From the NCBI RefSeq assembly GCF_050436995.1, contig NC_134763.1:992001-1056000 (forward strand): a stretch of DNA of 64,000 nucleotides, read 5' to 3'. The notes below the pieces were generated by a model that did no database searches, was not told the DNA's origin, and was given only the letters and a program-made list of their open reading frames with translations. Both the position numbers and the translations under genes were made by a program. Source of the DNA: Anticarsia gemmatalis. Taxonomy: Eukaryota; Arthropoda; Insecta; Lepidoptera; Erebidae. Of the stretch, positions 12,570 to 25,200 are shown piece by piece (the stretch's first letter is position 1; each line of letters starts with the position of its first letter).

Positions 12570-15168
12570 CTATTCCCATATAGAACTATGGTACTCCGGC
12601 CGGTCGAACAGCAGCTGCTTGTTGACGAGGGGTTCGGTTCTCGGGTGAGAGTGCATGAGCTGCAAGACCCCGGTGCCGATAGCTGCCGGGACGCCCAGGA
12701 TGATGGACTCGGAGACACCTTCGATGCAGTCTTGCTGGCCGTAGTACGCTGCGTCGAAGAGATGGTCTGCTGTCTTCTCGAACTGAGGGGGAAAGGATAA
12801 AATTAAATTCATCTATTGATATCTGCTGGGTAAGGTGTCCTCCTGGAATGAGGGAGGGGTTAGACCTCGAGTCCACCACGCAGACCAAGTCCGGTTAGGA
12901 TTTAATTATAGTTGGTATTTTTTGGTTTTGATTTTTCTCAAACGCCAATTTTGACCAATCGCCATAGTGTTCACAATTGTAAATTTCAAGTTTTAAGTGT
13001 CTTTTAATTGATACTATAACAAAATGTTGTGCTTAAGATCTATTTTCAAGCAAAAAAAAACTTTGTAATTCAAATAAATGGCACATAAAATCAAAGTACA
13101 TTGCTAACTTGTTTAAACTGTTAATTTAGCACAAAAGCGTATGATGTTTGTATGAAATACATGATGGGTTACCTTACGTGGTCTATCGGCAATCTAAAAT
13201 TAATAATGAATGAATAGCCTCACGCTCCGTCAAGCACAAGCGTATGAACATGGCACATTCATGTAGCCGCTGAAACTCGCGTCTACATAAATGCGCTTTT
13301 AATTTGAGTGTACACGTGAAAAAATGTGTTATTTTCGTTAAATATTTACAGATAAGTAATGAAGCTGAGATAGTGATCGGGTATAGTGATATACATTTTA
13401 CATGATGCTAGGCGGCAAACTAAATTGCTAGTTATGCTTTTTACTTGAAATGTCTAATTATTGATTTAAAGCATTTACCTCATTAGTGCAAAGTTAAAGT
13501 TAAAACTAATTCCTCTATAACTGATTCGTTATAGAAATTTACAGACATTTAGATTAATCGTTACATATTTTATTGAATATATGATACTTCGGATGAAATT
13601 TGAGCCAGCCTTTTCTCATAACCGGTTTGACAGTGATGACACTTGTATTTTATAGATAAATCTACTGTGTATAAAGGTCCTATTCTGTATATAATTAGCC
13701 AGCGACAATGAGTACTCACGCTGGCCAGGTTGAGCACGGACTCCTTCATGCGCGCGAGCCCGTAGCGCGTGATGCCCAGCACCTCGCCGCGCGCCGTCAT
13801 CTGGCCCGCCAGCAGCTCCACGTGGCGCCGGTCCACGCTCATGCCGTGGCCCGCCATCACGGCCTGGATCTCGCTGATGATCGTCGACTTGGCCGCCTCG
13901 ATGCCCAGCGTGTGGTACACCTGCCGAACAGTTCACAGTTCACACCGTTGGACAATCTAATGAATTTTAAAAGAACTTTAAGTTAAAATAAAAAACTTTT
14001 TTAAAGAAAATCTTTTGTTCAAGGCTTGGTCGTGGTGAAAAGATTTCCCGGGATGAAACAGCATCATATGTGTTCATCCTGGTTATAAACTATATATCTT
14101 CGTTATAACTAAATACCAGCGCTCCAAATCTCATAAAAAAACCGTTTACTATTTAACAGATTTTATGCGAAAGATATTTTTTTATAATTAAGCATTTATA
14201 TTTAATTTTAAATAAATAAATGAAACTATTGACTTACCTCCAATATATTGTTAGAAGTAGTCTTAGTACCGTCGACACCATACGTCGCTATGACATCTCG
14301 TAGACCATCACCCTCCACACACAACTTGTATCTGAAAATTATAGACAGACAAAATATTTATTTATACAATTATAGTAAAATTACTACCGTTTTAGATATG
14401 CAGTGTGTCACAAGAAATTTTGGACTATTCATTCGCACGTGTGATATACGTGTGTGAGTCCGTACTTGCAAGCGTATTCGAACATTTGAACGTGCACGAG
14501 CACTCTCTGCCTCCCCCCCCCCCCACTTTCTCTCCCTCCCTCTCCTCTCTCACTCGCTCTTGTTGAGCTCTCTTTGACATAAATGATGGTTTTTATCACG
14601 ACATATGTTGATGATGATGATGATGGTGAAGACTTACTTGACGACGCTGGCGGTGTCGTCGCAGGCTATGACGGCGCGGGACACGTGCGCCAGGCCCTTG
14701 ACCACGACGGGCGGCAGCTGCCGGGCCAGCTGCTGCAGCGTCATGTTGATGATGATGATGATGATGGTGAAGACTTACTTGACGACGCTGGCGGTGTCGT
14801 CGCAGGCTATGACGGCGCGGGACACGTGCGCCAGGCCCTTGACCACGACGGGCGGCAGCTGCCGGGCCAGCTGCTGCAGCGTCATGTTGATGATGATGAT
14901 GATGATGGTGAAGACTTACTTGACGACGCTGGCGGTGTCGTCGCAGGCGATGACGGCGCGGGACACGTGCGCCAGGCCCTTGACCACGACGGGCGGCAGC
15001 TGCCGGGCCAGCTGCTGCAGCGTCATGTTGATGATGATGATGATGATGGTGAAGACTTACTTGACGACGCTGGCGGTGTCGTCGCAGGCTATGACGGCGC
15101 GGGACACGTGCGCCAGGCCCTTGACCACGACGGGCGGCAGCTGCCGGGCCAGCTGCTGCAGCGTCATG

Positions 15169-15199
<31 letters not shown>

Positions 15200-15600
15200 T
15201 GAAGACTTACTTGACGACGCTGGCGGTGTCGTCGCAGGCTATGACGGCGCGGGACACGTGCGCCAGGCCCTTGACCACGACGGGCGGCAGCTGCCGGGCC
15301 AGCTGCTGCAGCGTCATGTTGATGATGATGATGATGATGGTGAAGACTTACTTGACGACGCTGGCGGTGTCGTCGCAGGCTATGACGGCGCGGGACACGT
15401 GCGCCAGGCCCTTGACCACGACGGGCGGCAGCTGCCGGGCCAGCTGCTGCAGCGTCATGTTGATGATGATGATGATGATGGTGAAGACTTACTTGACGAC
15501 GCTGGCGGTGTCGTCGCAGGCTATGACGGCGCGGGACACGTGCGCCAGGCCCTTGACCACGACGGGCGGCAGCTGCCGGGCCAGCTGCTGCAGCGTCATG

Positions 15601-15631
<31 letters not shown>

Positions 15632-15891
15632 TGAAGACTTACTTGACGACGCTGGCGGTGTCGTCGCAGGCTATGACGGCGCGGGACACGTGCGCCAGGC
15701 CCTTGACCACGACGGGCGGCAGCTGCCGGGCCAGCTGCTGCAGCGTCATGTTGATGATGATGATGATGATGGTGAAGACTTACTTGACGACGCTGGCGGT
15801 GTCGTCGCAGGCTATGACGGCGCGGGACACGTGCGCCAGGCCCTTGACCACGACGGGCGGCAGCTGCCGGGCCAGCTGCTGCAGCGTCATG

Positions 15892-15922
<31 letters not shown>

Positions 15923-16041
15923 TGAAGACTTACTTGACGACGCTGGCGGTGTCGTCGCAGGCTATGACGGCGCGGGACACGTGCGCCAGGCCCTTGACCA
16001 CGACGGGCGGCAGCTGCCGGGCCAGCTGCTGCAGCGTCATG

Positions 16042-16072
<31 letters not shown>

Positions 16073-16191
16073 TGAAGACTTACTTGACGACGCTGGCGGT
16101 GTCGTCGCAGGCTATGACGGCGCGGGACACGTGCGCCAGGCCCTTGACCACGACGGGCGGCAGCTGCCGGGCCAGCTGCTGCAGCGTCATG

Positions 16192-16222
<31 letters not shown>

Positions 16223-19200
16223 TGAAGACTTACTTGACGACGCTGGCGGTGTCGTCGCAGGCTATGACGGCGCGGGACACGTGCGCCAGGCCCTTGACCA
16301 CGACGGGCGGCAGCTGCCGGGCCAGCTGCTGCAGCGTCATGTTCAGCCAGCCTCCGTGCTTGCTGGGCTCACCTATCACCTTGATCGCCCAGTCGGAGAC
16401 TATTTGCACGTTCGCTGGTTTTAGCTTCAGTTTTGATGTGCAGATACTGGAATAAAGGGAAGTTTATTAGTTAATGTCAATAAAAAAGGGTGTGATTCCG
16501 CTGTCTTCAATAGATATACAGAGAGGTTCAGCCAAGTCATTTTCCAAAGTAAGCACTACTTAAAATTGTAGTACAAAACTGTCAAATTCAATAAAAATAC
16601 GAGCCAGTGGCAAACATCAGACAAAAATAAATATATTTTAGCATTGACCGGTAGAGAAGAAATTAATTCTTCAATTAAGTGTCGAAGAAAATTACCTATT
16701 TATTGAAAGAATCGGCCCCTACCTAAACATTACAGTAACTGTATATTTTACCTAAAATCTCCAAAAAATAAGTGTACTTACGAGTATACGATAGATTCGA
16801 CGTTAACTTCTAGACTGAGTAGTCGTATTCTCTCCGCGTCCAGTCTGATCAGCAGGAAGCACTCCTTCGGGAGGTACACCTCGTCTATGTATGTTGTTAT
16901 CTGAATAAAACATCATGTTATATTACATACACACAAACTAGCTGAAACAAAATAAAAGTCTGATTTCACATCACTGCAGTGATTGTCACAGGCTAAATGA
17001 AATTTACTATAGTCCAACAACTTAAAAAAAGAGCCTTGTACGCTACTTTCGCGGCATAGGTATGTGAAATTTTCAATTTAGAATCTCAGATACCCGCAGG
17101 CTTTTCAAGCTGACGTTGGCCGTTTGATACAGCTATTTTATTTGGAACAAACATTGACTTATTAGCTCTATTGTCGGACTATACATGCGTGTTATTACAG
17201 CCGCTTTGCGACCCAGGAGGAGATCTTTGTAGATAGTAATTGAGTGTATTTTCACGACAGTTACACAAACACACTGACGCACGCAAAAAAGCACGCATGC
17301 ACGCCCGTAATCTAATAAGAAGTTTTTTTAAATCTTTATTTAAAGGGAAATGGTTTAAACCTGAACAACCTATCATGTATAAATTAAACAAAACATTAGC
17401 ATTCAAGAGAGTAACGTCGATCTGGGTAACTTTGAATCATAATAAACCAACACAATTGATAAAAGTTTGCAAAACTAAAATAAACTTTTATCAATTTTAT
17501 TGTGTTGGTTTCATATTAAAAAATAATCGAAACTAGTTCATATTCCCACTGTCAATGTTACCCAAATGATTCAAAGTTACCCAGATTGACTGTTATTAAA
17601 ATAAAATTAGTTTTACCTCTCCCAATGTAGTCTTTTCCACTCTCCCTTTAACTCTCCTCGCGAACTCCTGGTCCAGCGGCTGCGCCAGCTCGGCGGTGAT
17701 GATGGGCGTGGAGATGTTCCTCGACGCGTTGATGATCTCTTTCACTCGCGGCACTCCCTGCGTTATGTTCATGGACGCTACGCCCGCGAAGTGGAAGGTT
17801 TTTAAGGTCATCTGAGTACCCGGCTCGCCTATACTCTGAAAGATGATTTTTGCTTAAGTATGGTGCTGTAAAATGTTCCGTTTGAAAATCCAAAAAATTG
17901 TGTACATTATAGAATGTGTTATTAATTACATGTAATGCTAGCACACTGGTCCGATTTCGTCCAAAATTACCAATTTGGATCCTATCGATCCCATACAAAC
18001 CTTATACCGACAGTTACGAACATATCAAAAAAGTATTACTTTAGTAATCATTATTTCGGTTCAGTTGTTCAAAAGTTATGCACACACATTTCAGTGGTCA
18101 AGACCTGGTTTGTGTGGGATCGATAGGATCAAAAATACCCACGGGAATGGGATCAAGGAGATAAAATTGTACTATACGTAAAGGAAGACGGGCCCGTACG
18201 TTAGTTATAAATATAAAATAATGTATTTGTTGTATACCTGTGCGGCCAGCGCCCCGACCGCGGTGCCGGGTTCGATGACACTGCGCTGGTACTTGTGGTG
18301 GCACACGCGCAGGAACTGAACCAGCTGCGTGAGCGTGAGTCGTTCTAACTGCTTCACTATCGCGCCGCAGTGCGAGTACCGCGAGCGCAGGTTGCGGACC
18401 TTATCCGCGATTGACTTTAAAAATGTACTGAAATAGGAAGGAAAGGATGAGATTTTATTTTAAGTAATAGTTTAAGTATAACCACGCCACGCCAATACCA
18501 TTTGCGTCTGGAGGTCGTGGGCTCGATTCCCACACGGAGCAATTATTCGTGCGATCCACAAATAGTTGTTTCGGGTCACACTTTGTGTCCGTTGTTTGTA
18601 TGTTTGTAAAAGTCCCCGCGCAAGAGCACTTCTTAGTGCGGGAGTTGTTTTTGGAGAGAAAAAGAAATCTCTTCTCGTAATGGATGAAAATCATTCACTA
18701 TTGGACAAACAAGTACAAAATAATTAATGTACTTACAGCAATTCATTCTTGAACTCCTGCGTACAAGTCTTGAAGTCATCGAGCGCTAACGTCTCTTCAG
18801 CCGCCAGCACTATACCGTCACCATCTAGGGGGTCCTCATCCCTGTACGAAATACAACACAACGTAATTTATAACCAAATATTAATCGGTGAGAAATCTAT
18901 CACTATGACTATTCAACAGTTCGAAATTTTGGACTTGGTATATCTCCTAGCATCGTTTTAGCATAATTTTTAAAGTGTGTATTCAACGTTAGAACAATTT
19001 TCATGATAGTAGCAGTGGCGGACTAAACCGGGGGCATAAGTGGTGGCCCGACTCGAGCTTCCAACACCTTAAAGTCTCAAAAAGCTTTACTGATTAACCT
19101 TAACTGTTACAAACTGTTCAAAAAGCTTAAAGCTTGAAGTTAAACAATGACTTTTGCTCTGATTTGATTTGTATTTATAACTCGAATCAAAAATGTCATT

Positions 19201-22200
19201 TGCAAAATTTGATACTGACTGAGGGTTACAAATGCTTTCCGCCGCGGGCCTCGGAAAATCTTAGTCCGCGACTGAAAATGGTTCATGTAGTTATTTGTTT
19301 ACCTAGAGAGGTACTTGGCCCTCACATCGGCGAGCACCCTGGCGAGGTCGACGGGGCGGTCCTTGCCCTCCATGTAGGAGGGGTCGAGGCCGTCGCTGCC
19401 GTAACGGAACTCCACCACCTCGCCCGTCGCGTTGCGGACTGTCATGTCGTAGTGCAGCACTAGGTCTTCCAACGACTAGAGTATAATAGTAGGATTAAAA
19501 CGGGATATTAAAATACTTCATAATTTGATTGTTATATTTCACTTTATAGACGTACGGTACTATAAAATGTATGTAAGAGTTAGCTATAGGGAAATGGGAT
19601 GGTAATTTTTCCAGGAAAATTCTACCATGAGACGTCTTCATCGCGGAATCTACCAGGAATATTCTACCATGTGATGACGTCTTGGTAATTTTCCAGGAAT
19701 ATTCTACCACGTGATGACGGCTTGGTAATTTTTCCAGGAAAATTCTACCATGTGGATGTCGTCTTGGTAATTTTTCCAGGAAAATTCAACCATGAGACGT
19801 CTTCATCACGGAATCTACCAGGAAAATTCAACCGTGAGACGTCTTCATCACGGAATCTACCAGGAAAATTCTACCATGAGACGTCTTCATCACGGAATCT
19901 ACCAGGAAAATACTAAAATGTGGATGACGTCATGGTAATTTTTCCAGGAAAATTCTACCACGTGATGACGTCTTGGTAATTTTTCCAGGAAAATTCTACC
20001 ATGTGATGACGTCTTGGTATTTTTTCCAGGGAAATTCTACCACGTTATGGCGTCTTGGTAATTTTTCCAGGAAAATTCTACCACGTGATGACGTCTTGGC
20101 AATTTTTCCAGGAAAATTCTACCATGTGGATGACGTCATGGTAATTTTTCCAGGAAAATTCTACCACGTGATGACGTCTTGGTAATTTTTCCAGGAAAAT
20201 TCTACCACGTGATGACGTCATGGTAATTTTTCCAGGAAAATTCTACCACGTGATGACGTCTTGGCAATTTTTCCAGGAAAATTCTACCATGTGGATGACG
20301 TCATGGTAATTTTTCCAGGAAAATTCTACCACGTGATGACGTCTTGGTAATTTTTCCAGGAAAATTCTACCATGTGGATGACGTCATGGTAATTTTTCCA
20401 GGAAAATTCTACCACGTGATGACGTCTTGGTAATTTTTCCAGGAAAATTCTACCACGTGATGACGTCTTGGTAATTTTTCCAGGAAAATTCTACCATGAG
20501 ACGTCTTCATCACGGAATCTCTTAGGAAAATTCTACCATGTGATGACGTCTTGGTAATTTTTCCAGGAAAATTCGGGTCTATCCCACTAGTCCCGTTGAG
20601 TTGTCCCGTGACGGGACAACTGGCACTATTTTGTCCCAGTTGTCCCGTGGCGGGACAAGTGACACTGTTTTGGTGCCAGTTGTCCCGTTGCAGAAAAATC
20701 ACGGGACTAATGGGACAGACGGAAGGGTCAAAACAACTGGTTCCATTGAGTTGCTCTGTTACATATTATTTGTTTGTCTTTTCCATCTCGGAACTATGGA
20801 GTTCCGGACTTTTGGAAGCCATGCGTCCCCACGTACGAAGCCAACTCGCAGAGACCCTTTTAGACAGTTTTAGTATAACAAAGATGTAATGGGACACAAT
20901 CCGGTAACTATCCCTGTGTACACTATGAGTATTATTACTAAGATATAGGTTTAAATACTTTTGGTTTTACAATTTATCGACACAAGTATAGTGCATATTC
21001 CATTTAAGATATCTACCCTTGTTAAAATGTACGAGTTTGTATAACGTCTGCTATCTTACCAAAGTACCAAGTACCTGCTGTCACAGAGCAACTCAATGGA
21101 ACCAGTTGTTTTGACCCTTCCGTCTGTCCCATTAGTCCCGTGATTTTTCTGCAACGGGACAACTGGCACCAAAACAGTGTCACTTGTCCCGCCACGGGAC
21201 AACTGGGACAAAATAGTGCCAGTTGTCCCGTCACGGGACAACTCAACGGGACTAGTGGGATAGACCCGAAAATTCTACCATGAGACGTCTTCATCACGGA
21301 ATCTACCAGGAAAATTCTACCATGTGATGTCGTCTTGGTAATTCTTCAGGAAAATTCTACCATGTGATGTCGTCTTGGTAATTCTTCAGGAAAATTCTAC
21401 CATGTGATGTCGTCTTGGTAATTTTTCAGGAAAATTCTACCATGAGGCGTCTTCACCATGAAGTATACCAGGAAAATTCTGCCATGTGAAGTCGTCTTGG
21501 TAATTTTTCTAATGGGTAATGGGTAAGAGATTAACGTCTTCTTGCCTTAACAAGTCGCCTCTGCAGGTAGCCAGTCTCGGCAGTCTTGACCGCGGTGTCC
21601 ACCAGACCCTCACGACCTCCCATGGTGTGGAAGAAGAACTCGGTAGGAGTGAGGCCCGAGTAGAAGCTGTTCTCCACGAAACCACGAGCTGCTGGGATCT
21701 TAGCTGAGGAGATAAGATAGACGATTATTGTGGTTGATTTTTTGTAGAGCTTTAGATATTATTTTGAACACAAATAGAATGGCGACCAATATAGCTCAAT
21801 AAAATTATGGATTAGGTTTAGTGGCTGATACGCCAACTTATGTCGGTGGGCTACTTAGCCAACTGAGCGTTCATGTACCGCCGCGCCGGTCGCCGACATG
21901 TTACCGGGGTGAGTCGGTGAAAGTTAGCGGCAGTTCGGCGAGTTTAATGTGTATTGCGTTTTACGATTTCTTTTGCATTACCTCAACTATACTAGTTAAC
22001 TTTAGGAAGCTATGAAGCTATTAAAAGACTTGGCAGAAATATTCGACAGTAGAGAATCAGACCTCGCAACGCTGCCTGATTGATTGATTGATTGAGATGA
22101 TAATGAAGACTGCAGGGAATAAATAATATGAAAGCTATAAACTTACAATGTCTCTCAAAGTGCGGTAGTGACCGGTCCTCGAAGCCGTTGGGCACTCGCT

Positions 22201-25200
22201 TGCCGTTCAGAGCCTGCTGGCCCACGCACGCGATCATCTGAGATATGTTGATGTTTGAACCTGAACAACAAATAATAGCCATGTTTTATATTAATAACTA
22301 GCTGACCCGCGCAACTTCGCTTGCGTCACATAAGAGAGAATGGGTCAAAATATTCCCCGTTTTTGTAACATTTTTCGTTGCTACTCCGCTCCTATTGGTC
22401 GTAGCGTAATTAAATATAGCCTATAGCCTTCCTCGATAAATGAACTATCTAACACTGAAAGAATTTTTCAAATCGGACCAGTAGTTCCTGAGATTAGCGC
22501 GTTCAAACAAACAAACAATCAAACAAACAAACAAACTCTTCAGCTTTATAATATTAGTAAAAGTATAGATAATAATATTAGTAGTAAATACTTCCTTTAA
22601 GAAATTCAACACTAACCGGGCCAATAATGCTTAAAAAAAATTAAGCATCGCTTAAGCGATTCATTAATGGAAGCGTATGATGTAAAAATGATCTAAAATA
22701 CTCGCACCTCTTTTTCCGCACACATTATTAACTATCACTCAGCAAATTCAATTCAAACAGTTTCAACACTATAAGCAAACATACACACATTTGCCTTTCA
22801 TATGAGTAGGTATATAAGGTACCTTTAGAGCCGCTCTGTGCCATAATAAGCGGCGCGTTGGTCGGATGCAGTTCCCTGAAGCAGGCCTTGGCCGCCAGCT
22901 CCCTGATGCTGGACAGCTCGCTGAGCATCACGGCCTCCAGCGTCTCCTCCATGGTGCAGCCCGGCTGGCACTGCAGCGTGCCCTTCTCCATCTCTAAGAT
23001 GTAGCCGTCGCACTTTGAATATCTGGTTCAAAAGACAACCTTTTGAGTTAGACTACACCTTTTCTACCAAAATTATAAATGTGAATGTTTGTGAGAATGT
23101 ATCTATATATATAAAAATGAAACCCGTTACCTTGGTCACGGCATCACGCGTGAATGGCTGGACCGATTTTACTAATTCTTTTTGTGTTGTATTTGTTATT
23201 ATTAGGAGAAGGTTCTTACGGAAAAAAATATTAAGAAAATCTCACAGAAATATGGAAAAATAGACATTTAATTTTGCATATTTTAGGCGGTACAAAGTTC
23301 GCCGGGTCAGCTAGTGTATAAATAAATATATATCATCTGACAACTCACACACGGTCATTTGATTCCTAACTAAGCAGAGCTTGTATTATGGTAATAAAAT
23401 AACTGATAAACATACTTTTTAAAATATACTTTTAAATATATACTTATATAGATAAATTAACAACCAGGCTGAGAACAAATAATCGTGCTCATCACACAGA
23501 GATTTGTCCCGGGTGGATCCGATCCCACCACACGGTTGTTGCGGCGAGGTGACCGGTTAAACCACTGCGCCAAACGTGCAGTTTGTTTGTAAGAATATAT
23601 TAACTTTCAAATTCAAATCATCTATTGCTTACTAAGTTATATATACAAAAGGATCTTATATTAGGGTAGTGACAAACTTAGTAGCCTTTTCCAGGCATTG
23701 CAATTTTTACAGGGTAGGGTAAGGTAAGTTATTAAAATTTTATCATTTTGTCTAGATTCTAGCTTCTATATAATATACACATTATTCTAAATATATACAT
23801 ATTGCTTAAATATTATAAATGCACTTTTAAGTTTTCATATTTCTTTCTACTGTGTCAGTGTGTTTTCTTTACCGTAAGAATAAACGTAAAACGTGACAGT
23901 ATACGCACCCGGACTCGAGCAGCTTGTTCTTGGCGTCGATGAGCTTGCGTCCGGGGGTCACGTCGATGATGCCGAAGCTGAAGCCGCGGTTCATCATGTA
24001 GTATGACGCCATGCGAGCTAGCCTGCACCACAAGAATTAACTGTTAGATAAATGGCTTATATTAGTTGTTACTTTATATTAGGCTCAAATTAATTTGGCA
24101 ATATATATCAAAAGATTAAGGTTAATTTTAAGGTCATTAAAAATTATAAAAAAAAATATGCTGAGGTTTAAGCAGATTGAAAAAAAAATACATTTCAAGT
24201 CATGTGAGGTGAAATGTTGAAGCAATTTTATATTCAGAGTATAATTAGTAATTAGTAGAACACAATTTTAGAACTTAACTTAAACAATGTTGTATTCTTG
24301 CGTAACTTTAACGTGTAACTTGAGGACATGATCGTATCAAGGCGAGCTAAAGAAAATCACCATCTACATTTTCTACAAACATTTAGTTGCATTTTTGAAA
24401 GCTCATAGTTTCGATCTGGATAACCCTAAATACACCTTGTTGTCTATATTTACCTCCACATGCCCCTGACGGCGTACTCCTCGCCCCAGTCTCGCAGCAA
24501 TATGTAGAATATACTGTTCTTGGTGCCGGAGCCCAGCGTGCTCTTGTCCATCGAGCCGCACAGCAGCTCAGAGTTCCTTATTATCACATCTATAACAACA
24601 TTTAAACTTTATTTACTTAAAATAAGGTACCTAGGGCGAACATGGCCACATGCCATTATTAGATGCACGAAGTATTATCGCTATCGCATATCCGAGACAA
24701 ACAGTTCTAAAAATACTTTACACAAAAAAAACTTTAAAGATATGTTCATTGCTTTAAGATATGTTCATTGCTTTTTTTCAAGATCATTTTGAATTGTATT
24801 CACCAAGTAAAAAAATAGCAAAATGTAAAATGTTAACTTACATGAATCTTGTACACACATGTCCTTATTGCCAGTGTAGTTCTTGCCTTTCGTTTCTAAG
24901 TTTGCCTTCACCTCACATTTCTTGTTGGGTTTCATTATAAGACTAGAGAAAAACCATAATAGACATAATTAGTATATGTTTTAAATTGTTTGCACCTAAT
25001 TCAGATCTTAGGATCTACCAAAAGAATTCAAACATTTCGAATATAATTCTATAAACTATAGAAGGAAACAACTTTTAACAAATAAATATAGGACTGACCA
25101 AAACTCTCAGGGAACATGTCGCAATCAGTTATCAGGTATTACTGAAAGATCTCCTGCCAGGAGACACGTGGCCGCCTCGTAACAACACATCTTATATATT

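Noticed and set aside
14583..16455. Two open frames of over 600 codons on the plus strand with Asp-rich or Met-rich repeats
   Set aside because: They are shadows of the POLR3A exon-end array on the other strand; the POLR3A reading is conserved and these repeat sequences exist only because the unit length is a multiple of three.
19722..21297. Open frames such as those reading IFPGKF repeats or MSRDGTTGT in two mirrored places
   Set aside because: The first are translations of the satellite; the second pair are the two inverted arms of the 695-bp transposon read on opposite strands.
21700..22140. Microsatellite-like TTGATTGATTGATTGA at 22078-22094 as a regulatory element
   Set aside because: Too short and isolated to support any claim.
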